Source: Verrucomicrobiia bacterium
Lineage (GTDB): Bacteria > Verrucomicrobiota > Verrucomicrobiia > JABWAM01
Assembly: GCA_020849895.1 (NCBI GenBank)
Contig: JADZFN010000024.1
Span: 1-32,808, forward strand
Length of the DNA: 32,808 nucleotides
Direction of reading: 5' to 3'
Within the stretch, counting starts at the first letter, position 1; each line of letters opens with the position of its first letter. Below, piece after piece: positions 14,579-22,859 of this stretch. The notes under the pieces are model-generated. The model did not search any database and was not told the DNA's origin. It was given only the letters and a program-made list of their open reading frames with translations. The position numbers were made by a program, and so were the translations under genes.

Positions 14579-15931
14579 TTAACGGGACGCATTCTCCTCG
14601 TCGTCGTAGAGCAGGAAAGGTTTGCGGACCTCCCCGAACGTCGCGCATGCGCTCCGCCACTCCCGGAACATCGCTTCGAGATCGCCTCCTTTGGCGAGGA
14701 CGCGTCGCGGTTCGCCGCTTCCGCAGCATTTGTCGAACATCGCCTTCTGCCCTGGGGAAGAGCCGTCGAAAACCTTCGGTGCGCCGAGGACGTCGAGGAG
14801 GCGGAAGTTGATTTCCACAAGCGCCTCCGCCTCGCGCGGATCGAGCGCGAGGCGCACCCCGCCGCAAGGTTGGCCCTTGAACGATCCGTAGAACGGCTTG
14901 AAACGCGCGGGAAGGAACCGCAATCCCGGAGGGGCGCGCGATTCCTTCATGTCCAAATCCACATGTCCGGTCGCGGCATGATGATAATAGGTCTTGGCGG
15001 CCAACCAGTAGTCCTGCATCGCCTTGGCCAGCACCTCGGGGTTCACGCCCGGCGCCCCGACGAGTTCAAAGGGCGACGTGTAACCGACGCCGTTGGAGAT
15101 CGCCCCCAACTCACCGAGGATGCCGGTCGCGGCGTAGGCGGCGCACGTTTCCGCCTTCGGAAGGTGCGGCGAAGTCGGCATCCACGCGAGCCCCGTCTGA
15201 GCCCAGGTCATCTCTCGCTTCCAGCCCTTCATCGGGATCACGCGCAACTTCGAATACGAGGGCGCGTCGCGCTCGCGCACCCACCGCGCAAGTTCGCCCA
15301 TCGTCATCCCATGCCGATACGGCACGTCGAGGCGCGACACGAACGATTCGAAACCTTTTTCGACACGGGGCGGGCCCTCGATCCGCCGTCCGCCGAGAGG
15401 ATTCGGGCGATCGAGCACGACGAACTCGATTCCCGCCTGCGCGCACGCCTCGAGGCACTCCCGCATCGTGCTGATGTAGGTGTAGCTTCGCGAGCCGATG
15501 TCCTGCAGGTCGAAGACGAGGGCGTCGAGGCCTTGGAGCATGGCGGGCGTCGGCTTGCGCGTGGCGCCGTAGAGTGAATGAATTTTCAGACCGGTTCGCG
15601 CGTCGGTCCGGTCGCCAACCTTCATTCCGGCGTATTCATCGCCGTAGACTCCATGCTCGGGGCCGAAGATCGCCGCAAGCGTGCAGCGGTCCGTGCCGCG
15701 GAGGACTTCCGCCGTCGGCCGCAGCGCGGAGTCCACGCTCGCCGGATTTGCGACCAGCCCCACCTTTTTTCCCGCGAGCGATGCGAAGTTCTCTTCTCGG
15801 AGCACGTCCACCCCGAGCTTTACGGGTTCGGCTCGAGCCGATGCCGGCCCGAAACTGAGGAGGAACATTGCTGCCGCGGCGAAGGCCGGCCGTCCTCCGA
15901 TCGCGGACCTCACCGTTTTTCTCGCGTTCAT
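14579..15931 (-). CDS. namZ: Exo-beta-N-acetylmuramidase NamZ (DUF1343) family protein
   Basis: The 450-residue product begins with a signal peptide (AAAMFLLSFGPASARA, cleavage near residue 34) and then matches the DUF1343/NamZ family, which releases terminal N-acetylmuramic acid from peptidoglycan fragments. Signatures are GKKVGLVANPASVD (54-67), FGPEHGVYGDEYAG (89-102) with Glu92 as candidate catalytic residue, HSLYGATRKPTP, FDLQDIGSRSYTYISTM, and LDRPNPLGGRRIEGP. The C-terminal domain has AAYAATGILGELGAISNGVGYTSPFELVGAP. Its ATG overlaps the bioB stop as ATGA (15928-15931), which fixes the start and implies translational coupling. It would act in the periplasm in cell-wall recycling or feeding on other bacteria's wall fragments. 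Confidence 0.93.
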   Translation of the reverse strand: MNARKTVRSAIGGRPAFAAAAMFLLSFGPASARAEPVKLGVDVLREENFASLAGKKVGLVANPASVDSALRPTAEVLRGTDRCTLAAIFGPEHGVYGDEYAGMKVGDRTDARTGLKIHSLYGATRKPTPAMLQGLDALVFDLQDIGSRSYTYISTMRECLEACAQAGIEFVVLDRPNPLGGRRIEGPPRVEKGFESFVSRLDVPYRHGMTMGELARWVRERDAPSYSKLRVIPMKGWKREMTWAQTGLAWMPTSPHLPKAETCAAYAATGILGELGAISNGVGYTSPFELVGAPGVNPEVLAKAMQDYWLAAKTYYHHAATGHVDLDMKESRAPPGLRFLPARFKPFYGSFKGQPCGGVRLALDPREAEALVEINFRLLDVLGAPKVFDGSSPGQKAMFDKCCGSGEPRRVLAKGGDLEAMFREWRSACATFGEVRKPFLLYDDEENASR

Positions 15932-16881
15932 CGTCTCTCCGCCGCTTGCGGTGCGAGGTCGAGCGCCGCGAGGAGTTCCAGGTCCTCGTTCACCCCGGGG
16001 TTTTTCGTGGTCAGCAGTTTTTCTCCGTAGAAGATCGAGTTTGCGCCGGCGAAGAAACAGAGCGCCTGTGCCTCGCGCGAGAGCGCGGCGCGCCCTGCCG
16101 AGAGGCGGACGCGCGACTTCGGAAGCGCGATCCGCGCCGTGGCGATCATGCGCACGAGGTCGAGGACGTCCACCGGCGGCCGCCCTTCGAGCGGCGTGCC
16201 GGGGATTGGCGTCAGGCAGTTGATCGGCACGCTCTCCGGCGGCGGGGTCATCCCGACGAGCACCTCCAGCATGCGGAGGCGGTCCTCCGCGGACTCGCCC
16301 ATCCCGAGAATTCCGCCGCAGCAAAGGGAGATCCCCGCCTCCTGCACCCGGAGGATCGTGTCGAGGCGGTCCTGAAAGGTGTGCGTCGTCACGATCTTTC
16401 CGTAGTGTTCCGGGCTGGTGTCCACGTTGTGGTTGTAGGCGGTCAGCCCCGCTTCCTTGAGCGCGCGCGCCGCGCCGTCGGTGAGGTGGCCGAGCGTCAC
16501 GCAGGTCTCCATGCCGAGCTTGCCGACTTCGCGCACGGCCGAGACGACCCGCTCGAAGCGCGGATCGTCCTCGCGCACGCCTTTCCACGCGGCGCCCATG
16601 CAGAAACGCTGGGCGCCGAGCTCTTTCGCCCGCCGCGCGACGGCCAGGATCTCTTCCTCGTCCATGAGCGGAGTCGGCGTTACGCCCGCGGCGTGGCGCG
16701 CGCTCTGGGCGCAGTAGCCGCAGTCCTCGCTGCAGCCGCCCGTCTTGATGCTCAGCAAGCTGCAGAGCTGAACGCCTTCCCCTTCCCAGTGTCGCTCGTA
16801 CGCTTCACGCGCCTGTCTGAGCAGGTGGAAGAATGGTTGATGGTGGAGGCGGCGGAGTTCGTCGAGGGAAAGGCGGCTCAT
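15928..16881 (-). CDS. bioB: Biotin synthase
   Basis: The 317-residue product is a full-length radical-SAM biotin synthase, which inserts sulfur into dethiobiotin. The radical-SAM cluster motif is CSEDCGYC at 50-57 (Cys50, Cys54, Cys57). The ligands of the auxiliary [2Fe-2S] cluster are likely Cys94-region RFCMGAAW, the METCVTLG and SLCCGGILGMGE stretches, and the arginine in RVRLSAGR. YNHNVDTSPEHY and FFAGANSIFYGEKLLTT are typical of BioB. No other biotin genes are adjacent. It lies 160 bp downstream of the heparinase-like gene and overlaps namZ by 4 bp. Confidence 0.97.
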   Translation of the reverse strand: MSRLSLDELRRLHHQPFFHLLRQAREAYERHWEGEGVQLCSLLSIKTGGCSEDCGYCAQSARHAAGVTPTPLMDEEEILAVARRAKELGAQRFCMGAAWKGVREDDPRFERVVSAVREVGKLGMETCVTLGHLTDGAARALKEAGLTAYNHNVDTSPEHYGKIVTTHTFQDRLDTILRVQEAGISLCCGGILGMGESAEDRLRMLEVLVGMTPPPESVPINCLTPIPGTPLEGRPPVDVLDLVRMIATARIALPKSRVRLSAGRAALSREAQALCFFAGANSIFYGEKLLTTKNPGVNEDLELLAALDLAPQAAERR

Positions 16882-16981
16882 GGGCGGGACGGGGCCTTTA
16901 CCTACACCGCGGGACGGACCGGAGCAACGCCGGGGGAGACGTCCGGAACGGCGCCTCGCACAAGCCCGCCGCGCCTCACCC

Positions 16982-16998
16982 GAAAACCGCCGGTTTTC
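16982..16998 (-). terminator. Tight hairpin between the heparinase-like gene and bioB
   Basis: GAAAACC (16982-16988) and GGTTTTC (16992-16998) form a perfect 7-bp stem with a 3-nt loop, 44 bp past the stop of the heparinase-like gene. No T-run follows on the minus strand, so it may attenuate rather than terminate. Confidence 0.3.
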
Positions 16999-17041
16999 CG
17001 GCGCCTTTTCCGCCTTTCAGGAAACGGACGGAGCGACAGGA

Positions 17042-18961
17042 TCAGCCCGCGCCGAATTCCCAAGCGATCTGGCGGCGGTTGGCGATCGAAATCCTGAGGC
17101 GCAACGCGAGCGCGGCAATCCGCATTCCGTAGATGGGCGAATGCGGCGTTTCGATCGCCTCCGGCACGAGCCCTTCCTCGAAGAGAAACCATCCTCCCGG
17201 AAGTTCGACCCGGTTCTTGCGGAGGAGCACGATGCTGCGGTCCAGCGAAGGATCGAGGTGCAGGAACAACCACGCCTCGCGAGGCTCCTCGGCTTCGATC
17301 TCGTCCATCACGAAAAGGCGATGGCGCGCTTTGTCGAGCTGCAGCGTGCGGCGATGTTTCGCCGCGAGCGGGCGGAACCCGTGGTGTTCGCCGCTGAAGA
17401 CGGTCTCCGTTTCCGAGTCGCTCCAGACGCGGCATCGTGCGCCGGCTTCGTCCTGGAGCTTCCGCCAGTCGCGCAGGCGGCTCTGCTCCAACCCGTCGAG
17501 CGCAAGGGTGCTGTGCATGGCCGTCGAACGGAACCGGTCGCGCGCCGCCGGATCCGCGCTGTAACCCCATGTGCCGCGCTCCACCACGAGCGGGCGGCCG
17601 TCCACGCGCAGCACGATCGCGAGCTTGTCGTTGTGCGCGTGGCCGCCGACGCCCTGCTGACCGTTCGGCCCGCAGGCGACGTGACAGGAGAGGCGCGCGG
17701 AACGCAGGACGTAAATCCCGCTCGCTTTCAGGGCCACCGATCCTCGCGGATCGAGCCACGTCTCGAGCTTCTGCGCTCCGGAGATTTTCCTTTCGGGTTC
17801 TCCTCCTTGCGCCTTCAGGTCCATCCTCCCGCTGTCGTCGTCTCCGATCCGCGGATCGAGATCCTCCGGGCCGCGCAGGGCGGCGTCCACGCGTGCGAGG
17901 CGCGCGACCCTTTCCGAAAACGCCTCCGGGAGGGCGATGCGCCCCGCCGCCGCGGCCTGTTCGACGAGGCGGTAAATCTCCAGAACGAACCGGTGATAGG
18001 CGGTCGAGGCTTCGGCGTGGAATCCGTCGGAGTCGGTCTGAATTGTCATCTCGCGAAGAAGCGTCTGCGCGGACGCCTCGCGCCAATCGTCGGCGTCGCG
18101 GAATTGCGGCGTGAACGCAGCGAGGACGAACAATCCCGCGAGATTAGCGAGAAAATGATTCGTTCGCCCGTAAGGGGTCCATTCGAGATGGGATCGGATG
18201 AATCTTCCGTGGGCGAGGAGCGAAGGCAGCATCTCGCGGAGCAGCGGCGCGAGGCCGGTGAATCCTGGACGCGCCGCGAGGAGCGCCAACGCGCGACACC
18301 ACTGGATTGCGCGCAGGGCGGGTTCCATCGCATTGAGCCAGTGCGGGCCGAACTCAGGCGGGTTATGGACGAGAAAATCCCGGGCGTAATGCGCCCAGGC
18401 TGCGGCGTATTCCTCGCGGCCGGTCGCATGCCAGGCGCGCGCCAGAGGAAGCGCCCAACCGAAACGCCCCACCTCCCAGAGCCGGCGGATGTCGGTCACG
18501 CCGTCTCGCGCGGGGTGGAAAACCTTGAAGCGCGTGAAGTGGACGTCGGCAAGCCATGCCGCCCCCGTGCGCGGGTCGCGATGCCAGAGCGCGGGCAGGG
18601 CGAGGGCGCAGGGTTCGCCGAAGATCGTGACGCTTCCGCGGAGGACGGCATCCGCCGCCCTGAGGGCGCCGGGATCGTCCTCCAGGTCCGTCGCGAACGG
18701 AGGCGATGGCGCGGCCAACCATTCGGCGACGCAGCGGTCCGCGTCGGCCTCGCGCGGCATTCCGCGCCACGCGGGGACCAGGTCCTCGCCGGTGAGCGTC
18801 GTGTCGGCGGCGCGCGCCCTGGCGTAGGCGAAGGCGTGCCGCAGCTCGCGGGCGAGGCGGTGGCGTGCCTTATGGAAAAAACGAAGAGGCGTCACGTGAG
18901 GCAGCGCCAGTGTCGCGTTGTCCTCTCGTTTCCCGCAACGCGAAACAAGGGGATCACCCAA
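17042..18961 (-). CDS. Heparinase II/III family protein
   Basis: The product is up to 639 residues. The N-terminal two thirds form the alpha/alpha toroid of polysaccharide lyases in the PL8/PL12/PL21 group and their relatives (WEVGRFGWALPLARAW, FLVHNPPEFGPHWLNAMEPALRAIQW, and EWTPYGRTNHFLANLAGLFVLA with the conserved Asn-His). The C-terminal part is the heparinase II/III beta-sandwich, with GGHAHNDKLAIVLRVDGRPLV beginning near residue 437, then VERGTWGY and FRSTAMHSTLALDG. Such enzymes cleave uronic-acid-containing polysaccharides, and relatives are also found in exopolysaccharide loci. No signal peptide is visible, which suggests a cytoplasmic or biosynthesis-linked role. The reading starts with TTG at 18961; a GTG at 18895 (VTPLRFFHKAR) is a good alternative start, and the first 22 residues look unconserved. 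Confidence 0.85.
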   Translation of the reverse strand: MGDPLVSRCGKREDNATLALPHVTPLRFFHKARHRLARELRHAFAYARARAADTTLTGEDLVPAWRGMPREADADRCVAEWLAAPSPPFATDLEDDPGALRAADAVLRGSVTIFGEPCALALPALWHRDPRTGAAWLADVHFTRFKVFHPARDGVTDIRRLWEVGRFGWALPLARAWHATGREEYAAAWAHYARDFLVHNPPEFGPHWLNAMEPALRAIQWCRALALLAARPGFTGLAPLLREMLPSLLAHGRFIRSHLEWTPYGRTNHFLANLAGLFVLAAFTPQFRDADDWREASAQTLLREMTIQTDSDGFHAEASTAYHRFVLEIYRLVEQAAAAGRIALPEAFSERVARLARVDAALRGPEDLDPRIGDDDSGRMDLKAQGGEPERKISGAQKLETWLDPRGSVALKASGIYVLRSARLSCHVACGPNGQQGVGGHAHNDKLAIVLRVDGRPLVVERGTWGYSADPAARDRFRSTAMHSTLALDGLEQSRLRDWRKLQDEAGARCRVWSDSETETVFSGEHHGFRPLAAKHRRTLQLDKARHRLFVMDEIEAEEPREAWLFLHLDPSLDRSIVLLRKNRVELPGGWFLFEEGLVPEAIETPHSPIYGMRIAALALRLRISIANRRQIAWEFGAG

Positions 18962-19098
18962 AACCGTTTTTGGGGCCGCCGAGGACGGCTGCTCTCCGCT
19001 CGGAGAAGCAAGAAGCTCGAAGCTGGAAGGAGGAGAGGAGATGCGAGACGGGAGGGCCCCGCGTCCCTCGAGGGCTGCTCACCGTTTCCGATCGGCGG

Positions 19099-19116
19099 CC
19101 CGTAAATTTTTACGGG
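19099..19116. repeat. 18-bp inverted repeat upstream of rpsO
   Basis: CCCGTAAA and TTTACGGG are separated by TT. It may be an operator, or a hairpin ending an upstream transcript because on the plus strand the sequence soon runs into TTTTCTTTCTT. Confidence 0.55.
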
Positions 19117-19129
19117 ATCATTTTCTTTC

Positions 19130-19158
19130 TTGCATCCTTCAGAGATGAAGTCTAGGTT
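19130..19158 (+). promoter_or_regulatory. Candidate rpsO promoter
   Basis: TTGCAT (19130-19135), a 17-bp spacer and TAGGTT (19153-19158). The hexamers match the consensus only partly, but they lie in the only AT-rich patch ahead of rpsO and would give a leader of about 100 nt. Confidence 0.3.
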
Positions 19159-19166
19159 GCGCTTTC

Positions 19167-19187
19167 GCTTCGTGGTGGACGCGAAGC
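19167..19187 (+). promoter_or_regulatory. Hairpin in the putative rpsO leader, possible S15 autoregulatory site
   Basis: GCTTCG (19167-19172) pairs with CGAAGC (19182-19187). In many bacteria S15 represses its own mRNA through structured leaders, but the leader structures differ between phyla and I cannot match this one to a known type. Confidence 0.25.
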
Positions 19188-19263
19188 CCGACGGTCAAGG
19201 TCTCTCTGTTGAGGGAAGATGATTCGTAGGCGGGCCTTGCGAGGCCACGGACTGATGATACCC

Positions 19264-19527
19264 ATGGACGCAAAGACTAAAGCCAACGTCGCGAAGGAAT
19301 ACCGCCTGCACACCAAGGACACGGGGTCGCCCCACGTGCAGGTTGCGCTCCTCACGCACCACATTAACGAGCTTACGGGGCACCTCCAACGGAACAAGAA
19401 AGATCACAGTTCCCGACGGGGCTTGCTTCGCATGGTCGGGCAGCGGCGGCGCCTGCTCGATTACCTGCACCGCACCGACGCGCCACGTTACCAAAAACTC
19501 ATCAAACAACTCAACCTTAGAAAGTAA
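19264..19527 (+). CDS. rpsO: 30S ribosomal protein S15
   Basis: The 87-residue product is S15, which binds the central domain of 16S rRNA and helps form a bridge to the large subunit. Family stretches are [23 protein letters not shown], the invariant-type [24 protein letters not shown] and the C-terminal [14 protein letters not shown] chose the ATG at 19264 because family members normally begin a few residues before the KEY/DTGS segment. ATGs at 19255 and 19219 are in frame, and the last has the better upstream GAGG. It is followed by pnp, the common bacterial order. Confidence 0.95.
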   Translation: MDAKTKANVAKEYRLHTKDTGSPHVQVALLTHHINELTGHLQRNKKDHSSRRGLLRMVGQRRRLLDYLHRTDAPRYQKLIKQLNLRK

Positions 19528-19576
19528 TTCAACGGGGTTCGCCGGAAGGCTCCCGACGACCGTGCCGGAGCACATC

Positions 19577-19606
19577 GCCCAACCCGTCCGACTGCGCGGG
19601 TTGGGC
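19577..19606 (+). terminator. 10-bp perfect hairpin between rpsO and pnp
   Basis: GCCCAACCCG (19577-19586) pairs with CGGGTTGGGC (19597-19606) around a 10-nt loop. No T-run follows. In E. coli the same interval carries an rpsO terminator and an RNase III site that controls pnp. This hairpin may act as a partial terminator or processing site. Confidence 0.6.
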
Positions 19607-19658
19607 CATGTTCTCTAGCGGGGAAGACGGGCCGGCCGAGGGGCCCCATCTTCCTCCC

Positions 19659-22127
19659 ATGTCTGCTCACGTCACCCGCCTCATCGGCCAAAAAGAAATC
19701 ACCCTCGAAACCGGTCGCCTCGCCAAGCAAGCCGATGGCGCCGTCACCGTACGCTCTGGCGATACGATCATCCTCGCCACCGCCGTCGCGGCGACGAAAC
19801 CCACCGAAAAGGACTTTTTCCCTCTCACGGTTGAATACCGCGAGAAGGCGGCTGCCGCCGGAAAGTTCCCGGGCGGCTACTTCAAGCGCGAGAGCCGTCC
19901 CACCGAGAAGGAAATCCTCACCTGCCGGATGATTGACCGTCCGCTGCGATCCCTTTTCCCGAAAGGGTTCATGAACGAGGTGCAGATCATCAGCCTCCTC
20001 CTCTCCGCCGACGGCGAAGTGGACCCCGACATCCTCGCGATCAACGGCGCTTCTGCGGCGCTCATGGTCTCCGACATCCCGTGGAACGGCCCCTGCGGCG
20101 CCGTCCGCGTCGGCCGCATCCAGGGCCAGTTCGTGGCGAACCCCACGCACCAGCAGATGCCGGACAGCGATCTCGACCTTGTTTACGTCGGCACGCAGGA
20201 CGAAATCCTCATGATCGAGGGCAGCGCCCGCGAAATTCCCGAAGAGACCCTCCTCCAGGCGATGGAATTCGCCCACGGGATCGTCCGCGAGATGATCGCG
20301 ATGCAGCGCGAGCTGGCTGCCGCAAACGCCAAGCCGAAGCGCATCCCGGTCCTCCGCCTCCCCCGGGAGAGCGTCCTCGAGGACGCGCGCGCCCTCGTCG
20401 GCCCACGCGTGGTCCCCGCCTTGATGACAACGGGTAAGATGGAGCGCGAGGGCAAGCTCAACGCCCTCCGCGAGGAAGTTGTGAAGGCCCTGACCGAGAA
20501 GTATCCGGACGTCACGGAGTTCGAGATCGGCCAGGCGTTCGAGTACCTGCAGAAGCGCGCCGTGCGCGACGCGATCCTTCACGAGGGGAAGCGCTGCGAC
20601 GGCCGCGGCCTTGCCGATCTGCGTCCGCTCTCCGGCGAGGTGGGTCTCCTGCCCCGCGCGCACGGCTCGGCGCTCTTTCAACGCGGCGAGACGCAGGCGA
20701 TGGTCCTCGCCACCCTCGGTTCGACCGACGACGCCCAGGAAATGGACAACTACGGCGGCGGCGAAAGCACCAAGAGCTTCATCCTCCACTACAACTTCCC
20801 GCCGTTCAGCACGAACGAGACGGGCCGCTTCGGCTCCCCGGGCCGCCGCGAGATCGGGCACGGCGCCCTCGCCGAACGCTCGATCGAGCCGGTGGTTCCC
20901 GACGCGAGCGCCTTCCCGTATGCCGTCCGACTGAGCTCCGAGATCATGGAATCCAACGGTTCCACCTCGATGGCTTCGATCTGCGGCGCCACCCTCGCCC
21001 TCCTCGACGCCGGTGTGCCGCTCAAGGCCCCCGTGGCCGGCATCTCCGTCGGCCTCGTGCGCGAGCAGGACAAGACGGTCCTTCTCACCGACATCATCGG
21101 CATGGAGGATTTTTACGGCGACATGGACTTCAAGCTCGCGGGTTCCCGCGCGGGCGTGACGGGTTTCCAGCTCGACCTGAAACTCCCCGGCCTCCCCTTC
21201 CAGGTCATGAAGGATGCGATCACCGACGCGCGTCGCACCCGCATGATCATCCTCGACATGATGCAGGGCGTGATCGAAGGGCCGCGCGCGCAGATCTCCC
21301 CGCACGCGCCGAAGATCAAGGTGATGAAGATCAATCCCGAGAAGATCGGGGCGGTCATCGGACCCGGCGGCAAGATCATCCGCAAGATTCAGGATGAAAC
21401 CGGCGCCGAGATTGCCATCGAGGACTCGGGCGAGGTCAAGGTCTATTGCTCCAGCCAAGAGGCCATTGACCGCGCGATCGCGATGATCGAAGGCATCGCC
21501 GGCGATGTCGAGATCGGCAAGATCTACAAGGGCCGCGTGGTGACCATCCGCGAGTTCGGCTGCTTCGTCGAGATCATGCCGGGCCGCGACGGGATGGTGC
21601 ACATCTCCGAACTTGCCAATATGCATGTCGAGCGCGTCGAGGACATCTGCCAGGTTGGCGACGAGATGAGCGTGAAGTGCATCGGCGTGGACGAAAAGGG
21701 GCGCGTGCGCCTCAGCCGCAAGGCCGCCATGGCCGAGCTCGACGGCACGGCGGGCGCTCCCGCAGAGGGCGCGTCTTCCGAGGGCCCGGGCGGCCCTGCT
21801 CCCGAAGGCGGCGCGCTCGCGTCGGCGGAAGGCAGCGCCCGCCGTTCCGAGTACGGCGACCGCGGGCCGCGCTACGGCCATGGAGGCCGGGGTGGACGGA
21901 GCGGCGACCGCGGCGATCGCGGGGGACGGGGCGGCCGAGGAGGCTACAGCGACCGTGGAAGCCGGGGCGGACGCGGCGGATACGGCGGCCGGGGCGGGCA
22001 TGGCGGTCCCCGGAGCGGACCCAGGGAGCACGGCGGTTACGGTCACCGGCATGAGGGCGGCCACGGAGGACACGGGCACGAAGGTGGCGGGGCCGGCGAA
22101 GCGCCGCCTCCGCCCCGTCAGGATTGA
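19659..22127 (+). CDS. pnp: Polyribonucleotide nucleotidyltransferase with an unusual Gly/Arg-rich C-terminal tail
   Basis: The 822-residue product is PNPase, the phosphorolytic 3'-5' exoribonuclease of the RNA degradosome. It has a first RNase PH domain (about 10-145, with [16 protein letters not shown] and [14 protein letters not shown]), a helical linker, and a second RNase PH domain with the active site ([49 protein letters not shown]). A KH domain (about 557-605, [15 protein letters not shown]) and an S1 domain (about 618-690, [20 protein letters not shown]) follow. Residues from about 692 form a 130-residue low-complexity tail: Ala/Glu/Pro first, then dense RGG, RGGY, DRG and HGG repeats. 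The ATG at 19659 is chosen because conservation begins at SAHVTRLIG; an ATG at 19608 would fall in the rpsO hairpin. The stop overlaps the Nudix start. Confidence 0.97.
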   Translation: MSAHVTRLIGQKEITLETGRLAKQADGAVTVRSGDTIILATAVAATKPTEKDFFPLTVEYREKAAAAGKFPGGYFKRESRPTEKEILTCRMIDRPLRSLFPKGFMNEVQIISLLLSADGEVDPDILAINGASAALMVSDIPWNGPCGAVRVGRIQGQFVANPTHQQMPDSDLDLVYVGTQDEILMIEGSAREIPEETLLQAMEFAHGIVREMIAMQRELAAANAKPKRIPVLRLPRESVLEDARALVGPRVVPALMTTGKMEREGKLNALREEVVKALTEKYPDVTEFEIGQAFEYLQKRAVRDAILHEGKRCDGRGLADLRPLSGEVGLLPRAHGSALFQRGETQAMVLATLGSTDDAQEMDNYGGGESTKSFILHYNFPPFSTNETGRFGSPGRREIGHGALAERSIEPVVPDASAFPYAVRLSSEIMESNGSTSMASICGATLALLDAGVPLKAPVAGISVGLVREQDKTVLLTDIIGMEDFYGDMDFKLAGSRAGVTGFQLDLKLPGLPFQVMKDAITDARRTRMIILDMMQGVIEGPRAQISPHAPKIKVMKINPEKIGAVIGPGGKIIRKIQDETGAEIAIEDSGEVKVYCSSQEAIDRAIAMIEGIAGDVEIGKIYKGRVVTIREFGCFVEIMPGRDGMVHISELANMHVERVEDICQVGDEMSVKCIGVDEKGRVRLSRKAAMAELDGTAGAPAEGASSEGPGGPAPEGGALASAEGSARRSEYGDRGPRYGHGGRGGRSGDRGDRGGRGGRGGYSDRGSRGGRGGYGGRGGHGGPRSGPREHGGYGHRHEGGHGGHGHEGGGAGEAPPPPRQD

Positions 22128-22681
22128 CGCGCGCCGACGGGCCGTTCTCGCAGGTGAAAGAGCTGCCCCACAAAATCTCGGCGCTCGTGTACGCCTTCGA
22201 CGAGGCGGGGCGGATGCTCATGCTCCATCGGCGCCAGAATCCCAACCGGGGATTCTGGAGCCCGTTCGGGGGCAAGCTGCAGACCCGGGTCGGCGAGTCC
22301 CCGCACCAGTGCGCGGCGCGGGAGACCTTCGAGGAAACGAGATTCCGCTTCGCGCCGGAGGATTTTCATCTTGCGGGGATCGTGTCCGAGCAGGGCTACG
22401 AGGGAGAGACCCACTGGCTGATGTTTCTCTTCGAGCTCAAGCCGCGATTGAATCGCCTTCCGCCGCCGCATGAGGAAGGCGACTTCGAGTTCGTGCCGTT
22501 GGACGAAGTCCCGCAAAGGCGGATTCCGCTCTCGGACCGCAACGTGCTCTGGCCGCTCTTCCAGAAAAACCGGGGCGGATTTTTTGCGGTCTCGATCCAC
22601 TGCGAAGGCCCCGACGGCGCGACGCAATCGTGGCGCGTCGAACAGGAGTTTTCGGCGTCTCCGCCGCCGCCCTTGCCTTAG
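22124..22681 (+). CDS. Nudix hydrolase with a lengthened Nudix box
   Basis: The 185-residue product has a Nudix fold. The segment WSPFGGKLQTRVGESP followed by HQCAARETFEETRF spans about 56-86, with the metal-binding REXXEE core intact. Compared with the consensus GX5EX7REUXEEXGU there are two extra residues between GG and GE, and the glycine after EE is arginine. I have seen similar 'GGKL...GESP' boxes in verrucomicrobial Nudix proteins, so this may be a lineage variant. Such enzymes hydrolyse nucleoside diphosphate derivatives; the substrate is unknown. The TTG start overlaps the pnp stop (TTGA at 22124-22127). A GTG at 22154 is an alternative. The TAG stop coincides with the left end of a small inverted-repeat element. 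Confidence 0.85.
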   Translation: MTRADGPFSQVKELPHKISALVYAFDEAGRMLMLHRRQNPNRGFWSPFGGKLQTRVGESPHQCAARETFEETRFRFAPEDFHLAGIVSEQGYEGETHWLMFLFELKPRLNRLPPPHEEGDFEFVPLDEVPQRRIPLSDRNVLWPLFQKNRGGFFAVSIHCEGPDGATQSWRVEQEFSASPPPPLP

Positions 22682-22733
22682 AGGGTGTTTGAAAATTCGA
22701 CAGAGGGCAGACCAATTTTCAAACACCCTCTTA
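22678..22733. mobile_element. Miniature inverted-repeat element (50 bp) flanked by TTA direct repeats
   Basis: GAGGGTGTTTGAAAATT (22681-22697) and its exact reverse complement (22714-22730) enclose 16 bp. TTA stands immediately outside on both sides (22678-22680 and 22731-22733). The GAGGGTGTTT-like end and the 3-bp TNA-type duplication fit what is known of some IS5-family (ISL2-like) elements, so this is probably a MITE or end-only remnant. The left TTA and the first G supply the Nudix stop codon. As RNA it would form a very stable hairpin and may terminate the rpsO-pnp-Nudix transcript, though no T-run follows. Confidence 0.65.
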
Positions 22734-22821
22734 GCGCCGAATTCCCCGAAAGGGCCTCATGCCGACGGGGAAAACCGCGCCCGGGAATGGCGAAGGAGCG
22801 TCGGGCGGAACGAGAGGTCTC

Positions 22822-22850
22822 TTGAAATCCGCGGAAATTTTTTCTAGCAC
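22822..22850 (+). promoter_or_regulatory. Candidate promoter for the glucuronokinase-GalU pair
   Basis: TTGAAA (22822-22827), a 17-bp spacer containing a T6 run, and TAGCAC (22845-22850). The -35 match is good and the -10 match is poor. Only 9 bases separate the -10 box from the ATG at 22860, and no Shine-Dalgarno is present, so a near-leaderless mRNA is possible. Confidence 0.4.
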
Positions 22851-22859
22851 TACTCGCCC

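Larger units (their letters stand above)
18962..19263. other. Divergent control region between the heparinase-like gene and rpsO
   Basis: About 300 bp without a convincing gene. It holds a short AT-rich patch around 19100-19160 with an inverted repeat, a candidate promoter and a leader hairpin, listed separately. An in-frame ATG at 19219 preceded by GAGG could extend the S15 protein by 15 residues, but those residues (RRRALRGHG) do not look like S15. Confidence 0.5.

Noticed and set aside
16880..19105. Long plus-strand open frame opposite the heparinase-like gene
   Set aside because: The sequence is Arg/Glu/Pro-rich without motifs, while the minus strand encodes a clear heparinase II/III protein.
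19488..22079. Very long open frame (over 800 codons) antisense to pnp
   Set aside because: It mirrors the codon pattern of pnp, is full of His/Asp/Ala/Arg runs with no recognisable domain, and pnp is certain. Long antisense frames are expected in GC-rich genes.
21880..22473. Ala/Gly-rich frame overlapping the 3' end of pnp
   Set aside because: It is the shifted reading of the RGG-coding repeats and overlaps both pnp and the Nudix gene.
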